NCBI RefSeq assembly: GCF_011745365.1
Contig: NW_024468915.1
Coordinates: 2,582,653-2,646,652, forward strand
DNA length: 64,000 nt
Reading direction: 5' to 3'
Origin: Cryphonectria parasitica EP155
Lineage: Eukaryota > Ascomycota > Sordariomycetes > Diaporthales > Cryphonectriaceae
This document shows positions 34,227 through 46,328 of this stretch, piece after piece. Position numbers and translations under genes: made by a program. Positions within the stretch are counted from its first letter, which is position 1; each line of letters opens with the position of its first letter. The notes under the pieces are model-generated. The model was given only the letters and a program-made list of their open reading frames with translations. It was not told the DNA's origin and did not search any database.

Positions 34227-35509
34227 ATTGATGAAGATATTCTTGTGTCAATAAGAGTAGGAATGTGAGATTCAGTCCTTGTCCTGAAGTGAAGTAGTAG
34301 GTAATGAGGATAGAATTATGTGCTCGAGGCTGAGTATCTCACCACTTTAGTTCAATCATTGTCAATAATTAACGCCAGAACCAGTGAGGAAGCAGAGCAG
34401 AACAATTACTGGGCCCGAGGTTACGCCTAAAGTCTCGGCAAGCTATTGCAGTCCGAACGGTAAATCTGCTTCTGCGCTGTCCGTCGTAATACCTTGGGCC
34501 GTTACAGCATACCACGTTGTTCTGCAGATCAGGATGCGTCATTGGTTGGATTTTATTTCTACCGGCCCCACTGTGACAGCTCATCAAGTTGCTTGAAATT
34601 GAGCTGTTGATGCAGTCTCATTCCCCCGAAAGGCTACACTTCATCTTTCCTTGTGTACAAGAGCCTTGGAGTACGCACAGCCGTAGCGTTGAGACGGCTG
34701 GCGAGGGAAAAACATCATGCCCTGTCGGCCACCAAAATTATAGGGCGCGATGTCGTCGGTTCTCTTTCTAACGGGTCTGAGAAGTTCCGCTAGAATTAGC
34801 CAAGGCCGCTATGTAAAAGGTGGAGCAGCACGAGATCAAGCTGGCGGGGGGCCGGATGACAGCCACTGAAGCCCCCGGTTGAGGGGAAAGATCGCCATGT
34901 AAGGTTGAGCCCTTGTCTTCCCCAGATTTTGCAAACGGCACTATACGCCATGTGGGAAAGATTGGAAAAGTGACGGATGGCAATTGTGGATTCCTCTGGT
35001 TCTTATGCAAGTCTCAACATCGGCACTTCTCCTATTTGGCAAGGCGAGCCGTTCGCCCTTTGTTCAGACAGGCATGCAATCTGTGCCAGCTGCAATGCAA
35101 CACGCGCGGCCCTTGGTCAGATGGAGTACCATGTCTGCACATCCCGAGCGGTTCGCCCGCGGTGACATGGTGCATGCGCATAGACTACAAGCGGCCGTGT
35201 GGAAAACCTGCTCTGTTGGCTGCTTTGATTTGGCTTGATGGTGTGTGGATGGTGGTTGGGAGAGCCCAATCGACGTGCTGGTGGCAGTCTGAAGTTTGGT
35301 TGTTGGCACCCCTGACATGGATGGGCGCTCGCGCGGCACGACCTGGTGTTTGCTCTGACCAAAGCAAGACGACCAACTCATCCATTTAACATTCGAAGGT
35401 GCCCAAGGCTATGTTGCTGCCCCACCAGTTCCAGAACCGTACCCAATATTCCGAGAGTTGAAAGGCTCGAGATATCAGACTACTTTCTTCTTTCTCATCA
35501 TCATTGACT
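34227..35509. other. Divergent promoter region, about 1.3 kb
   Basis: Lies between the monooxygenase (-) and a sugar-type MFS gene (+). Several short open frames overlap at 34900-35390 in GC-richer sequence, but none shows a recognisable protein. Confidence 0.55.
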
Positions 35510-37709
35510 ATGGCATCCATGAAGACAGCCGAAGTGACCGAGAAGGGCCCATCACGGAGCTCTTCTGATGATGTATCCACCAGGAAGATATACACTATGA
35601 GGGACCACTGGAAATGCCTGTGTGCGTGCACACTGGTATCCATGTGTCCGTTTCAGTATGGTGCGTGCTCGACTACTGGTTGTCATTGATTGAAGACGTC
35701 AAACAAATGACAAGCTGATAATGGCCTCCGACAGGGCTGGACTTTGGTCTCATTGCTGGTCTTCAAGCTATGGTCGGCTTCCTCAAGGCAAGACCTCACC
35801 GTTAACACTCGATCACTTAGGAGTCTAATAAAAAAACAAGATATTCGGGTACTCGGACCCAGCAGTCGCTACTGGCTGGAACATATCTACCGAGAGACAG
35901 CAACTCATTTCCTCACTCATGACGCTGGGAGCATTCCTCAGCTCTTCTTTAGCAGGCCCCATTGCCACGGTCATGGGTCGAAAGGGAAGCATCTGGAGTG
36001 CTGTTGTTCTTTGTGTTATTGCAAATGTCATCATGATGACGACTACCAACATCGGTGCCATTTACGTCGGCCGTCTTGTCATTGGCTTGGCGAACGGGCT
36101 GTTCATGACCTTCTCCCAGCTTTACATCCAGGTATGCTCATCCACGCATGAATGAAGCCATTCTAATGTTTGCCAATGGACACTGACCAGTGTTGGATCT
36201 TTGTATTTTATTTTTAGGAGTCTGTGCCAGCCCGTTACAGAGGTTTAATGATTTCTTCCTTCCAAGTCTGGACATCTGTGGGAACACTGGTCGGTACGAT
36301 TGTCGACAACTTCACCTCGAAAATCACGACCCGCGAGTCCTACCTCATCCCTCTAGGCCTGGTTTTTATCGTCCCAACCATCATGTCGATCGGTCTGTTC
36401 TTCATACCAGAGTCGCCAAGGTGGCTATTAGAGCATGGCAATAAGGAGAAGGCCCTGAAGTCACTCCTCTGGCACCGGCCTTACGGCCAGATAGGGGCTG
36501 AAGAGGAGCTCAAGGATATCCAGGAAGCACTCGATAACGACCTAAAGACGAAGGAGAATGTCAGTGTCAAAAACATGTTCAACAACCCTGTCGATCGAAG
36601 ACGGACTGTCCTGTCTGTTCTGGCGATTACCCTGCAAGGCGCTTCCGGCGCCATGTACATGATTGGTAGGTCCCTCTGGGCCGTTCCGCTGACCCGCAAC
36701 TTTGTCTTCCCAAAGTGTTATCGTCACTGACGTAACCCAGCGTATGGTACATACTTCTTCGAGATGGCGGATATTGGCAATAGCTTCGAAAACTCGTGTA
36801 TCCTCACTGCGGTGGGCGTCATCGCCATTTTGATCAACAGCGCAGTCATTACGCACATCGGCCGCCGTCGCATTTTCCTCATTATAGGAATGTTCATCTG
36901 CGGACTTACACAGCTCCTGTCCGCTGTGGTGTACACTGTTCAGCCTGGTACAGTGTCAACAGGGAGAGCAATAGTCGGTCTTTCAGTCGTGTATATCATC
37001 GGTTATAATGTAGGTCTCACTTGAGGGCTCAGGAGCTCCGCGGTAGGCCGCAGGTGTGGATTTTGCTAAAATTCGATGCACATAGGGAATGGTGGCTACA
37101 TATGCCTGGATTTCAGGTGGTGAATTACCGTCGCAACGACTTCGATCGTACACTTTCGGCCTCGCTACATCGATTGCCTTCTTTGCAGCATGGCTGGCAA
37201 CATTCACGGCACCGTACTTCATCAATCCCCAGTCGCTCAACTGGGGCCCAAAGTATGGATACATCTGGGTTGGACCGTGTTGGATTGGCGCGTAAGTTCT
37301 CTCAAGAAGACGATACGTGTAATATAATGAAGAGGTCTCTTGGCTGACAAGACGCAGAGTTTGGGTGTACTTTTTCCTGCCTGAGGTCAAGGACCGTACC
37401 CTTGAAGAGGTCGATGAGATGGTAAGATCTTTCCTCCCACCCACCGCGCCTTCTACACCGCCCCAACTCCAGACACTCGTTCCCATCCCCAGCCAAGATA
37501 ATGTCGTCTTTTTCCCGCACGAGATACTGACTACTTTCATAAAGTTTGAGGCTCGCGTACCAGCTAGGAAGTTCCGCAAGTATGTTTGTGCTGGCCGACC
37601 CAGCCGAGCTCTCGACAAGAAGGAAGAGGATCCCCATGTGGTACATGCTGAGGAAGTGGTCTGGGCGAATGGCAGAGTTGTGACCGAGGCCGCTACAACC
37701 GTTGCTTAA
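35510..37709 (+). CDS. MFS sugar transporter (maltose/alpha-glucoside permease-like)
   Basis: Eight exons: 35510-35660, 35735-35787, 35841-36131, 36218-36665, 36741-37009, 37086-37291, 37358-37421, 37545-37709; 548 aa. Frames join exactly and rebuild sugar-porter motifs: GLIAGLQAMVGFLKIFGY, the R/K-rich motif VMGRKGS, ESVPARYRGLMISSFQVW, PESPRWLLEHG, HIGRRRIFLI, and the cytoplasmic end LPEVKDRTLEEVDEMFEARV. Twelve helices are expected at the plasma membrane. The second intron (35788-35840, 53 nt) uses a GC donor (AAG-gcaaga) rather than GT. Family knowledge points to H+-coupled uptake of di- or oligosaccharides; the real substrate is unknown. Confidence 0.9.
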
Positions 37710-38382
37710 AGGCGAGAGGTTCTTGGCATGTTCACCAGTGGAGTACTTCTCCAGATATAGCAACTTAGTTGGGTATCTCGATCAATAACGTCGTGGAGAC
37801 TGAGACAGCAACAATCTGTCTACTGTAGTAAAGAAGGTACGACAGTACCGAGCTATTATGCTAGGTTTACAAGGTTTTAGATCGGGAACGATGCAGAAGA
37901 GCTTACGAGTCGTTCGATCTTAGTTTGACCGTACCAATCCAAGTCATGATTGCTTTCACGTCCTTTCTCAAACCTTCTCATCAACCCTAAGCATCCAGCG
38001 AACTCTTGCATCGTTTCTACGACCACAGTGTGCTTCACCAATCACTGGACGTAGGTAGAAACCAAAACACCTACATGCCGTTATGTTTAGGCTTTCCTTC
38101 AGTCTCCAACATCCTGTTGCCGAAAGACTATCCGGGAGAAGTGGGTCTTCCGGCCGACGTCCACGGAATGTCGGTGCGCCTCCGTGGAGCGTCCCCGTCG
38201 TCTGTTTCGGAGCGGTCCATGAAACACCTTGGCTCCTTGGCAAAACCAGCCAAGAAGAGATCAACAATAATGTCGGACCTCTGAGACATCTCAAATGTGT
38301 CCAACAACATACCAATAGTACACAGAAACTGGCTTCAAGCAATCTTCTCGTTTCTCTAGATTACCGCCATCATCGCAACAGT
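37710..38382. other. Intergenic region
   Basis: 3' flank of the MFS gene and leader of the next. The reading frame of the next gene is open back to an ATG at 38083, so part of this stretch could be coding. Confidence 0.5.
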
Positions 38383-39390
38383 ATGGAATCAGCAAGATAC
38401 CATCGTCTCGAAGAACTGCCAGAGCCAGATTATTTCGATATTCAATTAGAAAAGGATTACCTACCTCCAGCTTCCAGACTGATTCGCACAAAGAGATGGA
38501 TACATCGCAATGTTGTCCTGGTGATACTTCTCACGGCCTTCATCATCGCTGCCATTCTGTACACTGCAACCTGGCTGGCGGCACGACCCATACTTGCAGG
38601 GCTCGGGAGACCGGAGAACGCGTCTTTAAAATTGGCAGAGATCTCTGCTGGAAGTCAGCATGCAGTGCAGGCGGGACAAGCTGGGCTTGGGGACCCTGGT
38701 ATCGACCATGATGATACTGTGGTGAATACAAATCATGGCGGCGAGGGCGCGGAAGTCTCAGGTGCGAATATGACCGCAACAGCCAATGATGAGTCGAAGA
38801 GTCCTGGAGCCGGAGCAGGAAATAGCGGCACCAACTCAGATAACAGACCAACGACGGCGCAAGATGGGCAGGCTGGCGATTCAGTGTTTGACGAAGCCAC
38901 GAGTTCCGAAAAGCAGCCCGACAAGGGATCCAACGCGGCTGCAGAGGTCGAGCAAGACGACGGGCAGGTGTCGATCCAGGACGCGAATCCCGCCCAGCAG
39001 GAACCCTTCATTCCGATCAAAGCTACCTTTTATAGTGGCTCAGAGGGGCCAAAAGCATGCCGCGGTGGTGTCATCGCCGTTATAAACATGCAAAAACCAT
39101 CACTTCCAGGAGCACCAACCACCCCCCAATGCTACAACTTCCCGAGTCTTCAATCGTCAGGTTGTGCAACATTCCTGGCCAACAAGGCTGACGGCTGTGA
39201 GGCGAGCGTCTATGCAGAGACAAACTGCCGGTCATACATGAACACAATGGCATTCATGCCTGAGAATCGGCCGGTCGGTGGAAACTGGCGCAGCGTCAAG
39301 GTGCAGTGCGGGCTACCTGAGCCAGATATGTCGACATTGGGAAAGCCGCCGATGATGGATTCGATAACGTCTGTGGTGGAGAATAATTGA
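38383..39390 (+). CDS. Single-pass (type II) membrane protein with cysteine-containing C-terminal domain
   Basis: Read as a single exon of 335 aa from ATG 38383; an in-frame ATG at 38083 would add 100 residues of non-conserved character. A short charged cytosolic N-terminus is followed by one hydrophobic helix (NVVLVILLTAFIIAAILYTA), giving a signal-anchor. Next comes a low-complexity Ala/Gly/Asp/Gln-rich linker of about 150 residues, then a C-terminal domain of about 110 residues with six or more Cys (KACRGGVIAVIN, QCYNFPSL, SGCATFL, DGCEASVY, NCRSYMNT, VQCGLPEP) that probably forms disulfides outside the cell. I do not recognise the family by name. Function unknown. Confidence 0.8.
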   Translation: MESARYHRLEELPEPDYFDIQLEKDYLPPASRLIRTKRWIHRNVVLVILLTAFIIAAILYTATWLAARPILAGLGRPENASLKLAEISAGSQHAVQAGQAGLGDPGIDHDDTVVNTNHGGEGAEVSGANMTATANDESKSPGAGAGNSGTNSDNRPTTAQDGQAGDSVFDEATSSEKQPDKGSNAAAEVEQDDGQVSIQDANPAQQEPFIPIKATFYSGSEGPKACRGGVIAVINMQKPSLPGAPTTPQCYNFPSLQSSGCATFLANKADGCEASVYAETNCRSYMNTMAFMPENRPVGGNWRSVKVQCGLPEPDMSTLGKPPMMDSITSVVENN

Positions 39391-40171
39391 TTCGATGGGG
39401 CGCAACCAAGGAGGATTGCGAGAACCGGTCGAACCACGGCAGACGAGCTTGTGACGAGGTTAATAATATGCTGACATCCTCGAACGAAATCTATTATTGA
39501 AATGTAGGGCCAAAACAGCTCTACAATACCGTGAAGAACGAAGAAAGTACGCGTAATTGCGCTCCTATAGGCCCTGATACACTGTCATTTGCTCGAGCGA
39601 ATCCGCCATAATATTGCCCAGCTTGTACTTCCAGAAAAGTTAATGCCACACGAAAGAATGAGAACGGTACCTTAACTGACTCTTGCTGCCAAGCCTACTC
39701 CGGATCGATGTGTACTAGATAAAAGCACTGATGAAGCCCTGAAGCTGGCAGTGCGATTTATCTCTCTTATCTCTGCTTTTTTCTCTGCATCTCTTTTTGT
39801 TGTCTCAAGTCCCATGCAATTAAAGCTGGCATCTCTCACCTTTCTGATGCTTCGGTCACGATAAAGGTTGCCTGTGCATGAGTATTCATCTCAGTGTTAA
39901 ATAGTAGTACTTAATGAGTACTTGTAATATGTGGAGACCGGTCTCGGACGCGAATCTCCTTCCGCTCTGTGATATGCCGGTCCGGACCGCGAGCGGAGAT
40001 ACTACTGCGCCCTGTCGACCTAAAGGGCTTGATACTTGTGAGCCTTCTCATACACATCGGATACAAGGAATTGCATCATTCCAATGTGAACATTTTCAGT
40101 CCTATGATATTGTAACCGATTACCTCCTCTTTTTGTCTCTCCATCTCACAGTTTACCACGCTGGTTCGACA
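39391..40171. other. Intergenic region
   Basis: No gene. The region just before 40172 contains CT-rich sequence and is the likely promoter/leader of the DUF3445 gene. Confidence 0.6.
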
Positions 40172-41538
40172 ATGTCGTGGACGATCACTTTCTGTTTGCT
40201 TATCGCTGCCATACTATTTACGGCCTCAAGATGGTTTCGTGGCACACGAGATGTCCATGTTAGTATTGTCGATATCTGTTGCCGTCATGGCGTTCTGCTG
40301 AACACTATAGGACAACGACGGGACGAGGATCAACGAAAAAGCCAGCGACCCCCTGGCGTGCCCCATGAGTTCCATAGAGTCCATGAGGTCATTCAACTGG
40401 GCTGGAAAGGCGCCCTTGACTCTGAGACCGTTCAAGCCTAAATATCACATCACCATGGGTAAGACATACTGAGTCCCCTTCGAGAATGCTAGAACAGAAC
40501 AATGAAGAGGCCTGATCAATACCTCACAGCTACACAAAGCTCTACGCCCTCAGATCTGATCATCATGGATCGCAATTACAAGGACCGAGTAGCAGAAAGA
40601 AGACAGCTGATAGCCTTGCACCCTTCCGTTGTCGTGGGAGCTGTCCCCCAGGGAAAGGATGCTGTGCAGGAGCTATATTCCTACCTCATGTCCGACTATC
40701 TTCCACACAAGTATCCGACCATGTTTACCGTTGACAAAACCCGCGGCGTGTTCCACAACCAAATTACTACCGCTTCCTACCAGTTATCGCCACCGGACAA
40801 TCCAGTTGAGGCCCTGAAGATTCTAGGTGAGACTGTCGAGGATGACATGTTTCTCCTTCATGAGACAGAACAAGGTCATCGCAGCGTGGCGTATGTGTGT
40901 TGCTACTGTTCTGGCTTTGACCCGTCCCAGAAGTTGGACAAGCTGCTTGTCGAGATTCACGAGCCGGTGCCAAGCTATCACCGGATCGGTCCAAGCATGG
41001 AAAGGTATTTCAGCCGACTCGAGGTTGGTAAGAACGTAAAGCGGATCAACGTAAGTGTAACAGAAGACCATGATGGTTTGTTTTTGACAATCACGCTGAG
41101 AGGCAAGAATGCTGCTGATCTTATCAACATAACAGTGGTCAGTTGTTGATACGCCGATCTTATTCAACTGTTCAACCAACCACGTCCACGAAAGTGATAT
41201 TGAATCCGTCATTCATGATGAGGATATTGATATCGAGAAGGTCAGTTCCCGGTCATCAGTTATTATGGCGAACTGAGATTGAGAGTTCAGAAAGCTGACA
41301 GTCATAGGCTCGCTTGAGAGTTGAATTGCAGACTCTGAGTCGGCTCCCAAAGACAAGAGCGGTTCTCTTCTCCTTCAAGACGCATTTGTACACGCTGAAG
41401 GAGATCAAGGCCGAAGGGCTCGGTCCTGAGCTGGCTGATGCCATTGATGGGCTCAAGGAGGGGAACGCCCCTGGGATGTGGACCTACAAAGGAGCTGTCA
41501 GATGGGGCAAGAAAGTCAAAGAATATCTAAGGTCTTAG
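40172..41538 (+). CDS. DUF3445 protein, haem-dependent oxidative N-demethylase-like
   Basis: Exons 40172-40258, 40311-40458, 40530-41050, 41136-41240 and 41308-41538 encode 363 aa. The first exon encodes a hydrophobic N-terminal anchor (ITFCLLIAAILFTASRWF). Family-typical segments follow: LTLRPFKPKYHITM, SDLIIMDRNYKDRVAERRQL, a PAS-like middle part, and the end GAVRWGKKVKEYL. PF11927 (DUF3445) includes bacterial haem-dependent oxidative N-demethylase, in which a haem in a PAS-like fold oxidises secondary amines and releases formaldehyde. The fungal proteins are largely uncharacterised, so the activity is inferred from the family only. A homocysteine S-methyltransferase and an MFS carrier lie immediately downstream on the same strand. 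Confidence 0.88.
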
Positions 41539-42057
41539 CTTAGTTGGTTTTTTTGAGAGTCTTGTTTGGTTTCTTTTGCCTGTTTCTTATTCTTAGATTT
41601 TCTTTACTTGCTTAATATAATTAAATACATATCAAAGAACGAAGACTCGCTGAAATGGTATCAATTAGTACCGTACTATTTGAGGAATGTCATTTGCAAG
41701 CAATTGAGGCGTGGAGGGCCTTTACTCTAGGCAGTAAGATGAAGTGAACGAGCAGAGTTGCTTATCGGAAGATTAATCCAAAATCTGAATCAAGACTCTT
41801 TGTGAACTAATAACAGATTTGTACCTCGGCAGTCTTCAAGGTCGATCCTTAGTCCCTTACTTACCATGAGTCTCCGGAATTCATTCGGAGACCTCGGCTT
41901 CGGTCCCGGAACATGGACCAGGGTGTGTGGCCTGCGCCTTCCCGGGGGCTCCACCTCCGTGGCCGCCAAAATACAGAAAATTGTTTTCGTCATTATGAGA
42001 CTGATCCATTGACGACCACTGCGTAACCTTGGTAAACTGTGGCGCCTGTCCTCAGCA
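41539..42057. other. Intergenic region
   Basis: 3' flank of the DUF3445 gene and promoter of the methyltransferase gene. Nothing else seen. Confidence 0.65.
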
Positions 42058-43182
42058 ATGGCAAAAGACACACCAATCATCTTTATGGACGGAGGGCTCG
42101 GCACCTCTCTCGAAGATAAATATGGTCTCAAATTCTCTCACTCGACGACGCCGCTGTGGTCCTCTCACCCTCTCGTCAGCGACTCCCGCACGCTGCTCGC
42201 CTGCCAGCGAGACTTTGGTCAGGTCCCAGTCGACGTGATCGAGACGGCAACTTACCAGGTCTCTGTACCTGGATTTGCAGCCACAAGGACCGAGCAATGG
42301 CCAGACGGCGTTGACCTCGCAAGCATTCCAAAGTTTTTGAAGGAAGCAGTCGACATTGCGGAGCAGGCCAGAGGAAAGCCGGATGCAACGGTGGCATTGA
42401 GTCTCGGCCCGTATGGCTCGACCATGATTCCAGGACAGGAGTACAGCGGGTCTTACGACGATGCGCACAATGACGAGAAAAAGCTCTGCAGCTGGTGGGC
42501 CGATCGACTATCCCTCTTCTCAGGCGACGAGATTGTAGGAAGAGTCTCGTATGTCGCGTGCGAGACGCTGCCCAGGCTGGACGAGATCAGTGCGGTCCGG
42601 AGAGCAATAAGCAACTTCACATCGAAACCTTGCTGGATTGCCTGCGTGTTCCCGGGCGAAGGCGACCGGTTGCCTGATGGAAGTAGCATTGATCAGATGG
42701 TTGAGGCGATGCTTGCCCCTGCCGAGTCCAAGGCCCAGCCATGGGGCATCGGCATCAATTGCACCAAGATGCATAAGCTCGAGGACCTGGTCGCCAAATT
42801 CGAGGATGCTGTCTCGAAGCTTATCGAGACTGGTCGGGTTGCGGCGTGGCCAGCCCTTGTCCTCTATCCAGATGGCACCAATGGCGAGGTTTATAACACG
42901 ACCACGCAGGAGTGGGAGGTTCCTGTTGGCCAAGAGCAAAAGCGGGTATGTTGACGCCTCCCCCTTACTACCCTATCTCTCCCATGCACGCACTACTCCC
43001 GGTAATTATGGCCTGTCCAGCACTGACTCTGTGTGCTCTAGATCCCATGGGAGCAGCAACTTGGGCAGATTGTGCTCGACACGGCTAAAAGGCAGAGATG
43101 GAGCACTATCCTTGTAGGTGGCTGCTGTAAGGCAAGTCATAGTGACATCAGGAGGCTTGTCGATTATATTCGCAGCGCTTGA
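42058..43182 (+). CDS. Homocysteine S-methyltransferase
   Basis: Exons 42058-42945 and 43042-43182 (96-nt intron) encode 342 aa, starting at ATG 42058. The Zn-binding cysteines of the family are present: Cys235 in GIGINCTKMHKL and the Cys324-Cys325 pair in LVGGCCKAS. The N-terminal IIFMDGGLGTSLED and the central VSYVACETLP also match. The enzyme transfers a methyl group from S-methylmethionine (or S-adenosylmethionine) to homocysteine, making methionine (yeast Mht1/Sam4). Length fits the family. Cytosolic. It sits between a DUF3445 demethylase-like gene and an MFS carrier, all on the plus strand. Confidence 0.94.
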
Positions 43183-44159
43183 TAATCGAATTCATACATA
43201 TTCGCATACATGGTATGAGCTACTCTCTGTGTCAAGTAACCATCCATCCACCTGTTTTGAATTTTGACAAGGTGGCAGCTTTGGTTCATTCTTATGCATG
43301 CTCCGTGTCCCCTTGCCAGCTTCCAATTTGCCGGTACCAATATTCATACCTGGTCTAGAGCTGAGGGCGAGTCACGGAATTCGACCGCCAGTAAGCTCGG
43401 CAGGTCGCTCCGGGACGGCCAGTGGGTCCAGCTGCGAGCAAGCTGCAGGGAAATCTCGTCAAGGGTAGGAGGATCACGAGAACCGCTGGTAGGGCGATTA
43501 ATCATCCCGAACAAGCTGTTCTCAGTAGGCCTCGCCATGTGAAGTGAGCTTTGACGTCTGTTTGAACATCAAAGAGACAGCTACCAGCACCTAAATTGTG
43601 ACTGATCGATCGGAGGGACTACAAGATGCTATGTAGTAATTATTGATTCCGGCTGACTTCCACACGCAGGACTGGCGAGACACCTCAACACCCGCTGTCC
43701 GACCCCTCCCCTGCTACTTCGTATTTCCCCCACAACCAACGCGCTGTAATCCTGGAAGAAAGTTTGAGCGCCGCAAACTGCACAATGTTAGGGATCTGGG
43801 GGGTGACTGTGGGGGAATGGGATGATCTGGGTCCTGAACCGGCCTAGTTCTTCAGCACTTCCATGCATCTCCCCTCGCTCTCGTCGGGGCACTTCGATGC
43901 AATATGTGGTCGGATGACGACGCTTCTTGAGAGCCCTCTTTTTCTTTGCACCTCCTCATTATTAATTCGTCCTCAAATGAAGAAGGGCATTGAAAACCAG
44001 CGGTCCTGGTTCTCTTGTCTTCCTTGAACGAGTGCTGCGAACCCCCAGGTCCGACCCGTTGCTGCCTTAAACCCGAGTCCAGAGGCTACTACTCCGAGTT
44101 TGGACGAACCTCCTGTTGTTGGTTTGCCCTCGTGATTTCTCAGCTTGACTGCAGCAAAA
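43183..44159. other. Intergenic region
   Basis: No gene. It includes C-rich sequence near 43700 and the likely promoter of the second MFS gene. Confidence 0.6.
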
Positions 44160-46328
44160 ATGGGAACGCTCTACACATTCTGCATCGCGCTGTTTGCGGC
44201 GATCGGGACTTTTCTATTTGTGAGAAACTGCTCGATCTAGTAACTGAAAGAAAATCACTGGACATGCGCTGACACAGACAGGGTTTTGATACCGGCATAG
44301 CAACAACCAGTTAGGCCCAGCATCATCCCTCTTTTGAGTAGACTCGGTAGAATTGACTTGTCCGATAGCGATCGCCCATGAAAGCTGGATAGAATACATG
44401 AACAAGCCTTCAGAGGCGTTGACAGGCGCTGTGCGTAAAGGAAAACACAACAACGCTCACCAGAGGACCGGCGTCACCGTGGCTAATTCGAGAGAACTGC
44501 AGGTAGTTTCCGTTTATATCGCTGGCGAGACGATTGGTGCCCTGGCCCAGATAGCTGTTGCCGACAAGCTAGGACGCCTGCGATTCATGCAAGTCATGTG
44601 CGTCGTGGTCACAATAGGCACAGTCATCCAGACTGCCTCTGTTAATATCGGCATGTTCCTGGCAGGGCGAGCTCTCGCTGGTACAGCCGTGGGGTAAGTC
44701 TGTCGTCTTTGTCATTGTTACAATATGCTCGTGTACCGGCTGACGATTAGCCCAGAGGACTTGTCGCTACCGTTCCTATTTACCTCAGCGAGATCTCTCC
44801 TCCCTCCCATCGGGGTCTCATCGGAGGAGTTTCAGGATGTGGCATATCCTTCGGAACCATGGCTTCCAACTGGGTTGGAATGGCTTGCGGTTATGCGCCC
44901 TATGGGGCGACACAGTGGCGTCTCCCTCTCGGAATCCAGATCCCGTGGGGTGTTGTTTTACTAATCGGGCTGGCCACCTTCATGCCCAATTCGCCTCGCC
45001 AGCTTATCCGCAGTGGAAAGGTGGATGAGGCCCGCAAGGAGTTCATCAAAATTCGTCGGGACTTGCAGTCCCACGAGGTACAGGATGAGTTCCTGCTCAT
45101 GAAGACACAGATCGAGTTTGAGATGGAGCGTGAGATCAAATCGTACCGAGAGATCTGGTTGCTGTTTAGACGACGTGCGCTTGTGTCAGTAGGACATCAT
45201 GTCCCATGGGGGTTGTCTTAGATGTACTAACTGTGGTTCAGATCCATCGCAGTCCAGACTATGACCGCTTTGACAGGTGTCAACGTCATCCAGGTACGTG
45301 TTACACAAACGTGATGGAGTACCGCTGCTCTTTAAGACTCATTGCTCACAACAAGAACTTGCAGTATTACCAAAGTACGAAACGCCAGAGGCAAATATGA
45401 GAACTTGACTCATGCTAACCAAATTGCAGCTATATTGTACAAGGCGCTCGGCATAGGCTCCACTATGATTCTCGCCCTGTCTGGTGTATATGGCACTATT
45501 GCGTTCGGTTCCAACGTACTCACAACTCTATTTCTGACGGATCAATGGGGTCGCCGGAAGTGAGTAATTATTTGAATTCAATTTATGCACGTTGAGCTTT
45601 TATTAATACGTATTAGGATGCTTCTAACAGGGCTGAGTTGCATAATCGTCATCGAGATCTATGCCGCCATTATGCAACGTGAATTCCAGTACACCAATAA
45701 CACGGTAGGCAAAGCTTTCGCGGTTCTGGGAATTTATCTGTTTGTCATTGCATACTGTAAGTATGACAGTCAAGTCCTCAGCGATCATCCACGGGCACAA
45801 GCAAGAATTTTGTTGACGATGAATATGACAGACGGGATGCTCAACAGCACAACCTGGCTATACGGCGCAGAGGTCTTACCTATTGCTATTCGAAGCAAAG
45901 TCATGGGCCTGGCCGCAGCGTCTCACTTCATTGTCAACGTTGGAAGTAAGCTCATGCCTCGATGAGAATGAATATGTAGACATCGCAAGAGAAATGCTAA
46001 CTGAATTCACAGTTACGGAGGCAGGACCGAAAGCGTTCGCCACCATCCACGAAAATTACTACTACGTTTTCGTGGGCTGTACTCTCTTCTTTCTTTGCAT
46101 TGCCTACTTCTTCTTTCCGTGAGTGTCTCATTCTTCTTTGCTTTGAGCCGCACCGGGTGCCTAACAACCAGTAGTGAGACCAAATTGAAGACCCTTGAAG
46201 AAGTCGCAGCGGCCTTCGGTGATAAGGTTATTATGCTGGACGAACCGGACCGCGCTCCTGCAAGTCCAACGCCGGACAATGTCTCCAAATTGAACTCAGG
46301 AGACATTGAGCGCAAGGAATCGCATTGA
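44160..46328 (+). CDS. MFS sugar/quinate-type transporter
   Basis: Twelve exons: 44160-44219, 44282-44309, 44369-44434, 44507-44693, 44756-45184, 45242-45293, 45365-45374, 45430-45559, 45617-45756, 45832-45945, 46013-46118, 46172-46328; 492 aa. Every junction is GT-AG with exact frame, and the result matches the family throughout: FGFDTGIATTTIAHESW, YIAGETIGALAQ, DKLGRLRFMQ, LAGRALAGTAVGG, ASNWVGMACGYAPYG, TDQWGRRKM, STTWLYGAEVLPIAIRSK, and the end PSETKLKTLEEV. The PESPRWL motif is changed to PNSPRQL. The family is a 12-helix plasma-membrane H+ symporter; substrate unknown. One exon is only 10 nt. The gene is unusually intron-rich but shows no disabling change. Confidence 0.88.

Noticed and set aside
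38083..38382. Upstream in-frame extension of the type II membrane protein
   Set aside because: The added 100 residues look like translated leader, and the ATG at 38383 gives a sensible short cytosolic N-terminus.
44160..46328. The second MFS gene as a fragmented pseudogene
   Set aside because: Twelve GT-AG-bounded exons join in exact frame and rebuild a full-length transporter.
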